NCBI GenBank assembly: GCA_022560025.1
Contig: JAFISE010000246.1
Location: 1 to 36,806, forward strand
Source of the DNA: Stagonosporopsis chrysanthemi
Lineage: Eukaryota; Ascomycota; Dothideomycetes; Pleosporales; Didymellaceae
Direction of reading: 5' to 3'
Length of the DNA: 36,806 nucleotides
The notes under the pieces were generated by a model, which searched no databases, had not been told where the DNA came from, and worked only from the letters and a program-made list of their open reading frames with translations. This document shows positions 31,304 through 36,806 of this stretch, in pieces. The stretch's first letter is position 1, and the number at the start of each line of letters is the position of its first letter. A program made the translations under genes and the position numbers.

Positions 31304-31578
31304 CGCAGGGGCTGCGTGGTGGTTGTGGTGTTGCTGCGGGAGCTATGGGCGATAAGTTAGCCGCGTGGCATCACTGCTCAGGTACGCGTTGCTTAGCGGC
31401 ATCGGCGGTTCGGCGGTTGAGAGATCAGGGCTCAAGCGCAAGAGCTCTCCCCACACGCCGTCACCTGTCATGTAGCCGGGACATAGCCGGGGGTTCAGGT
31501 TCATACAGCACGCTGCCCACGCCCTGGTGGTGACTCCAACTGCACTCTCCTCCAAGACATAGACGTGTTGTTGCCGCA
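31304..31578. promoter_or_regulatory. Bidirectional promoter between TVP23 and the CLYBL-like gene
   Basis: A 275 bp interval between divergent ATGs at 31303 and 31579. No specific binding site was assigned. Confidence 0.5.
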
Positions 31579-32617
31579 ATGGCAGCCCCCATTATCCGGC
31601 GGGCGTGCATGTACGGTACTTGACCCTCTCCGAGCCCTCGCTGTCGTCGTCGTCAACAACAAACTGACAGGCACAGTCCCCGCGTCGTCGCAGAAGATGA
31701 TCGAGAAGTCCTTCGCCATGCACGCCGACAACGTGACCTACGACCTCGAAGACTCGGTCGCGCCCTCGCTCAAAGCCTCTGCGCGCTCAAACCTGCGCTC
31801 CATCCTGTCTAAACCGCGCCCCACGGGCATCAAAGAGCTCTGCGTCCGCATCAACAGCGTCGACACGGGCCTCGCGCTCGACGACCTGACCGAAGTCCTC
31901 CAAGGCGAACACCTCGACGCCATCATGCTGCCCAAGTGCGACAGCGCCGCAGACCTGCACTTCGTCACCGACGTGATCCGGCACCTCTCGCCCGCGCGCC
32001 ATCCCTCGACCCCCTCGACCTCGACCTCTCCCTCTCCCACCGCCAGACCCCCAATCCGCATAATCGCCCTGATCGAGTCTGCAAAATCCATCCAGAACCT
32101 GCGCGAAATCACTGCCGCGTCGCCCTACATCTCCGGCCTCGTCTTCGCCGCCGAAGACTTCGCAAAAGACCTTTCGCTCACGCGCACCCCCTCGCTCACA
32201 GAGTTCCTCTACGCACGCAGCGCCATCGCCACAGCTGCCCGTGCGGCTCTGCTCCCCAGCACGATCGACCTCGTGTGCACGGCGTACAAGGGCGAGGCGG
32301 GGCTGAAGACGCTGGAGGAGGAGTGTCTGAACGGCAAGGGGCTGGGCTTTAATGGCAAGCAGTGCATTCACCCCAGTCAGGTGGCGGTGTGCCATAAGGC
32401 GTTTAGTCCCGGGGAGGGCGAGGTGGAGTGGGCGACACGGGTGGTGGTGGGCAATGAGAAGGCGGATCGGGCGGGGAGGGGCGCGTGGACGCTCGAGGGG
32501 AAGATGATCGATGTGCCGGTTGTGAAGAAGGCAAAGGCTGTGCTGGCGCATGCCAAGGCGTGTGAGATTGATGTTGCTGCGGTGAGGGAGAAGTGGAAGG
32601 GCCAGGAGCCTGAGTAA
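31579..32617 (+). CDS. HpcH/HpaI aldolase / citrate lyase beta-like protein (CLYBL-type, citramalyl-CoA lyase-like)
   Basis: Two-exon model join(31579..31615,31671..32617), 327 aa. The 37-nt first exon encodes MAAPIIRRACMYG, and the 55 bp intron has GTACTT...CTGACAG. Splicing rebuilds the family N-terminus RRACMYGTVPASSQKMIEKS; the usual VPGS loop here reads VPAS. Metal- and substrate-site residues are seen in YDLEDSV (Glu39, Asp40), LCVRINS, AIMLPKCDS, IIALIESAKSI (Glu), VFAAEDFAKD (Glu/Asp) and KQCIHPSQV. The fold is a TIM barrel using Mg2+ to cleave CoA thioesters such as citramalyl-CoA or malyl-CoA; the exact substrate is inferred. A Pro/Ser/Thr insertion (PSTPSTSTSPSP) sits near residue 140. 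Codon use is strongly GC-rich at third positions. Confidence 0.88.
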
Positions 32618-33106
32618 AGCTTCAAATCAATACTATGATTCCACTCCGCGCGGTACTGCACTGCACTGCACTTGTCCCCACCCGTCAGTCCCAGTCCCGC
32701 GCTCTAATATCGCAGCTCGCACGCGCATCGCCACCTCCATATCTCTCGTCACTCTCCCCGCCCTTCTTCCTGCGCGGCAACACACACGACGCCCGGCCGC
32801 TTACGCTGGCCACGGCGGGGAGTCTCTTGTTTGCGGGCAGGACGGCGCAGCGCCTCGTACGCAGAACCTCCATGCGCAGAACATCGACCAGTGAGACCTC
32901 CATAAATACAACAGCGGTGTGGCCGCGTATGCGAACGGCGAGGTTGCCAGTGTGCTTTGCTTTAATGACCGCACTAGGAGTGTGACTGCCGTGCGAAGCC
33001 GGACATGATATCAAAGGACGTCCAGCGCCGTGCGCCATCCGAACACCCGACAGGCACTGGCTGCGCCCTGGCTGCGTCTCCTGCATTCCGCCACGCCGCA
33101 CATCTG
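32618..33106. other. Convergent intergenic region with a doubtful ORF
   Basis: This 489 bp separates two converging 3' ends. A 116-codon plus-strand frame starts with ATG at 32635, only 17 bp after the CLYBL-like stop. It is Arg/Ser-rich, with a short hydrophobic piece (LTLATAGSLLFAG). It has no domain and probably reflects the GC-rich 3' UTR. Confidence 0.35.
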
Positions 33107-34831
33107 CTACTCAATCCTAGTCACTTTCGCGAGCCTGCCCTCAACGCCGAGTCTCGTCACCACCAGCGTCCTATCCTCGAGCTTGCACACGTATCCCTGT
33201 TTTCAGCCACATCAGCCCAGCGCTCTCAGGGGTTTAGCATGCAGACTTCGCTCAACTCACAGCAGGGTGTCGGGCGTCGCCCTGCTCGCCCACGGGAAAC
33301 CACATCTCTGGCACGCGCAGCTCGGTCAGGGCGGCGAGATCGGGCAGCACGAGGTGCGCCATGTGCACGCCCAGGTCTGCGCGGATGACCTCGTAGAACA
33401 GCGATTGCAGACGGGCGATTGTCTGGTGCGGGATCGGGTGGTAGATGACGGGTGCGAGGATGGTTGCGAGAGGCACGTGGTCGCTTTCCCGTGCTATGTC
33501 AGCGGCCGTGGAGTCGTGGTGTGTGAATTGGGTGTCTGTCTTTCTTGTTCGCATTGTTCCTTTGGACGCGGTCAGTAGGCCAGGAAGAGGAATGGTTGGG
33601 GCAGTGGCTTACTGAGAGCGCCCTTGTCGATCAGGTGTTTGATTATATTAATTGGGGCACGCGTGTACGCGGCCTGGTGTAGGATGGTCCAGAATGAGAG
33701 GCGATTTGCCTCATGAGGAGGTTCTACGGAAAATTAATGATTGATTCAGTCATTGGATCAGGCGGAGTTTTTACTCATGCGAACAACATTCGACCAGTTC
33801 TCCCCATATTCTTCAGTCGCGAGCTCAAGGATTGCTAGAACATCGCCCCAGCTTCCTGCAAACGCAGCTTCAGATATTGCATCTCTATGGTCAAGATACG
33901 CCTTGGACTGCTTAGTGCGGATGAAATTACCAGGCCACATTGGCATCAGTGCGATCGAGCCATGCTGTGGTGTCACGCCAACTGAATCGCGATTCTCGAA
34001 GACGGGATTGGTAGCTTGCGACGCTTGCAGTCTAGGGTCTTGTGCTTGCTGAGCGTTCTGGGACGTAGCTTGTGTTGGCCACCAAGACGGCTCGCTATTT
34101 CTGAGTTCATCCAGCTCTTTCAAGAGGCGCCTGAAAGCGCGCTGTCGTCCCTCGCCGTAGATGAGCGGCATGTAGATATCAAAGATGCCGAGGAGAGAAT
34201 ACGCGGCATCTTCCTCACGCTTCGTCTTGCGTCCCTCGGCCCAGGACAGTCGCACATCGACACTGAAGGCGTCCAGAAAGCGTCCCCGCACCGCATCGAG
34301 AGGAAGCTTGGTAACCGTATGGATATCCTGGAAGAGACTATGTTTGTCTCCGAGATGAACTCCGTTCGAGTCGAAAAAGTCCACGACTCGCGGTGCAATT
34401 AGTTCTTGTAACGTCCATCCGCGTGTGAACCACTTGCTGTTCCGCAAGGCTTGTCGTAAAGCTCGTGCGTCATTGCAAAGATCACTGGTGACTGTAACAT
34501 CCGAGAGGAACACATAGCATCTAGCTGCGCCGTGGTACCAGCGATACATGGAGTTAATTGCTTCTGTGAGCTCTGCACTGCTCGACTTGTCGATACAACA
34601 CGTGTCTACCCAGAAGAAGCTGAGTTTATCAACCGCGATCTGGTTCCGGCAGAATTCGAGCTTAAGGAAGCCCTTTTTGGATTTATACTGCCCATCGATG
34701 AAGTCCCTGTAGCTTATCTCGTCACTGTCTGCACCCCAGGTGTGAGACAGGATTGCGTAGGGCTCGATGTCCTTACCGACGCGCTCAACAAGGCTGAGCT
34801 CGTCATTTTCTGAGACGGTCAGAAGGCGCAT
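33107..34831 (-). CDS. HET-domain protein with ankyrin-type repeat (vegetative-incompatibility-like)
   Basis: Four-exon model complement(join(33107..33196,33261..33559,33613..33723,33775..34831)), 518 aa. The introns are 51, 53 and 64 bp with GT..AG ends; the exon lengths give an exact frame. The start is the ATG at 34831 giving MRLLTVSEND, the family's usual N-terminus; an in-frame ATG at 34894 is less typical. HET domain motifs are YAILSHTWG (25-33), FFWVDTCCIDK, YRWYHGAARCYVFLSDV, WFTRGWTLQELIAP, REEDAAYSLLGIFDIYMPLIYGEG and AFRRLLKEL. Exon 2 encodes an ankyrin-like repeat (WTILHQAAYTRAPINIIKHLI). Exon 3 has the APVIYHPIP and PEMWFPV module common in this family. HET proteins trigger heterokaryon incompatibility and programmed cell death; this member's partner and specificity are unknown. 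No frame break was seen. Confidence 0.9.
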
Positions 34832-35835
34832 TAATGCTGTTGAAGAGCGATGCTTTGAATTGGCAGGAGCATAACCAAAATGCCAAGATTTCACAAGGTA
34901 TGGAAAGCTGGAGAAGCATCAAAAAAGTTAAAGATGGAAGGGTTTTGCAGGGGCAGATAGCTGACATCTAGCTTACGACCCCGCGATGGCGATCACGTTA
35001 CCAAATCATTCTGGCAACATACAGTATTGGACTTGCCTGAGCACCACTGAAGGAATCGCATCGACACGACTACAGAGACATTTTATGCACGCTGTATGGT
35101 ACGCCGGTGGTCGCTTTAGCCCTAGTCTTTTTCCGGCCTAGCCTGCTCCATCTTGCATGTACTATGTGTTAGCACTCTACTGTTATCCTACAATACGGCC
35201 TCTTAAGCTCATGGGAGTTGCATCAAACGCGTCTTGATAGTCGCCAAATGCATGTGTTGTAGAGCGACACTCCTCTCGTGACCACGTACATGATATGACG
35301 AGATCGGGTGCGCAGCAGGCCTCGATATCAAGGTCTTGAAGGTCTCCTGGCATTGATCTTTCCCAACACAATACACTGACGTATCATCCTGAGGAGGATC
35401 GTTCCTATCGCGTAGATTACAAAGCAGGGCAGTCCGAAGTAAGCCGCCGAGTGCAAACCATGGCATAGCCGTGCTAGCGCAATGGAAGTATCGACGACCC
35501 GTGCTGCACCGGTGTTTATTTTTCCCACGCTCTCACCTCAGATCTTACGCTCCAACTGTCAATTGGTACTCACATCCAACCTGTATCGTACAAGTGCTCA
35601 CCCCCGAGCCCGGCGCTCGCGCATTCGGACATCCAGAGGCGGAAGCACGTCACCTCTAGATAATCGCCGGCAGGCCCCACAACGACGCCGCACCCCGCTG
35701 CAGCAAAGCGCTACAAGCACGACTACAAGACGCAGGGCGCGGCACGTCAAACTCAAGTCGGCTTTTGCTAAACCCACCTCCTCTCGACCCTACTGTACTG
35801 AAGTCTCTCCTTTAAGCTCAATACATAGTAAATCA
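34832..35835. other. Divergent intergenic region
   Basis: This 1.0 kb lies between the HET gene start and the dehydrogenase start. The dehydrogenase frame is open back to about 35482, but the upstream translation is low-complexity and Arg-rich. Small minus-strand frames (35183-35528) show no motif. Both promoters should lie here. Confidence 0.45.
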
Positions 35836-36685
35836 ATGTCCACGATGGGAGGCGGACCTGTAGCCCCATCCAACACTCACGCAAAGGACCTCGTCCTTGC
35901 CGTGCTTCCCTGGCCAAAAGAACAATGCGCCTCTGGCATCGCCGCGCTGGAGCGTGAGTTTGATAACCTGGAGGTGCGCCACTTCTACTCGCACTTTGAC
36001 AACGGCAAAATCACCGTCGACGATATCCCCCCGGGTCTGCCGAGCCAGGCTTCCTACATCGCCACGCTGTTCTGGCTGCCCGACTCGGCCGACGACGTGC
36101 CCGAGACCAAGCTGATCCAGTTCTTTTCCGCGGGCACCAACCATGTCGCCCAGCATCCGATCTATACGGATTCCAAGATCCCGCTCTGCAGTGCGAACGG
36201 CGTCCATGGGCCGCAGATTGCGGAGTGGGTGGTCATGATGGATTTGGTGCACAGTCATCAATACACGAAGCTGTATGATCTGCAGAAGCAGCGGAAGTGG
36301 AATCAGCGCGCGGGCTTGAGTGTAAGCGATCGCGTGGGGAAGAGGGTGGGGATTCTGGGGTATGGGAGTATTGGGCGACAAGGTATGTTTTCCCCCTTCT
36401 TCTCTCTCTGATCACGTGATTGGTAGAAGGGTGATACGAGTGCTAACACGTGTGCAGTTGCAAGAGTGGCCAAAGCAATGGGAATGGACGTCATTGCGTA
36501 CACGGCGAGTCCGCGCAAGACGCCCGAGTCGAAAAAAGACGACGGGTACATCGTTCCCAACACGGGAGACCCGGATGGCACGCTGCCCAGCGCATGGTAC
36601 AGTGGAACAAGCAAAGAGGATCTGCACAACTTCCTCAAGCAGGAGATTGATCTGCTCGTCATCGGCGTGCCATTGACGTATGTTT

Positions 36686-36726
<41 letters not shown>

Positions 36727-36806
36727 CCGCCCCCCCCCCCCCCCACCCCCCACACCGCCACCCCCCCACCCCACCCCCCCCCCCCCCCCTCCCCCCCCCC
36801 TGCCCC
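35836..36806 (+). CDS. D-isomer-specific 2-hydroxyacid dehydrogenase, truncated by the window end
   Basis: Exon 1 is 35836..36382 and exon 2 is 36458..36677. A 75 bp intron (GTATGT...GTGCAG, branch GCTAAC) separates them, and a second intron starts at 36678 (GTATGTTTAC). Later exons are missing. The N-terminal part has FFSAGTNHVAQHPIY and CSANGVHGPQIAEWVVMM, the substrate-side residues of the family. The Rossmann motif GYGSIGRQVARVAKAMGMDVIAY starts at residue 175, then DLLVIGVPLT. The catalytic Arg, Glu and His should lie in missing sequence. The substrate is a 2-oxoacid or 2-hydroxyacid with NAD(P)(H); the exact one is unknown. The ATG at 35836 was preferred over 35482, whose extra residues look non-homologous; 35845 is also possible. 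Confidence 0.88.
36411..36420. promoter_or_regulatory. ATCACGTGAT palindrome in the dehydrogenase intron
   Basis: A perfect 10-bp palindrome with a CACGTG core of the E-box/Cbf1 type, lying in intron 1. It may be an intronic regulatory site or chance. Confidence 0.3.
36687..36806 (+). repeat. Long C-rich tract at the window end
   Basis: 120 bp of almost pure C, opening with 36 consecutive C (36687-36722), then C with scattered T, G and A. It lies in the second intron of the dehydrogenase. Such a tract at the very end suggests a contig edge or sequencing artefact; a true intronic low-complexity tract is possible. Confidence 0.8.

Noticed and set aside
31787..32551. 254-codon minus-strand frame
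   Set aside because: It mirrors the GC-rich codon bias of the CLYBL-like gene and has no motif of its own.
35482..35835. N-terminal extension of the dehydrogenase
   Set aside because: It is in frame but Arg/Ser-rich low complexity with no family similarity; the 35836 start gives the normal N-terminus.

Overview
The window looks like an ascomycete filamentous fungus, most likely a dothideomycete (Pleosporales-like); this assignment is inferred. The signs are short spliceosomal introns (about 46-125 bp) with GT..AG ends and CTAAC/CTGAC branch points, an intron-less SF3B1, a HET-domain protein, secreted carbohydrate-active and peroxygenase-type enzymes, and a small TA-flanked inverted-repeat element. 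I resolved splicing by hand for most genes, and the exon sums keep frame in every case except two broken loci. The DNA may be a whole contig, because it ends in a long C-rich tract.

Layout. 1-2.5 kb: a MITE-like element and an aldo-keto reductase (minus). 2.5-7.6 kb: a secreted lysozyme-like protein (plus) and a disordered protein with a C-terminal RING-like finger (minus). 7.6-11.2 kb: splicing factor SF3B1 (plus). 12.4-16.1 kb: a secreted GH43 glycosidase (plus), a second inverted copy of the MITE, and a multi-pass membrane protein (minus) with a one-base frameshift in a C run. 17.3-20 kb: a secreted heme-thiolate peroxygenase-like enzyme and a secreted helical protein of unknown function (both minus). 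21.2-23.1 kb: a decayed ThDP-dependent 2-hydroxyacyl-CoA lyase/oxalyl-CoA decarboxylase. 23.1-25.4 kb: gene-poor. 25.4-32.6 kb: a dense housekeeping block of TEL2 (minus), UBA3 (plus), TVP23 (minus) and a CLYBL-like lyase (plus), paired by short shared promoters. 33.1-36.8 kb: a HET-ankyrin protein (minus) and a truncated D-2-hydroxyacid dehydrogenase (plus).

The genes do not form an obvious pathway or biosynthetic cluster. Housekeeping genes (SF3B1, TEL2, UBA3, TVP23) alternate with accessory secreted enzymes. I found no convincing undescribed multi-gene system. The observations most worth following are a 6-nt microexon in UBA3, an Asn in SF3B1 at the position equivalent to human Val1078, the decayed lyase with a mutated metal-binding motif, the diverged MITE pair, and two poorly characterised secreted or RING-type proteins.
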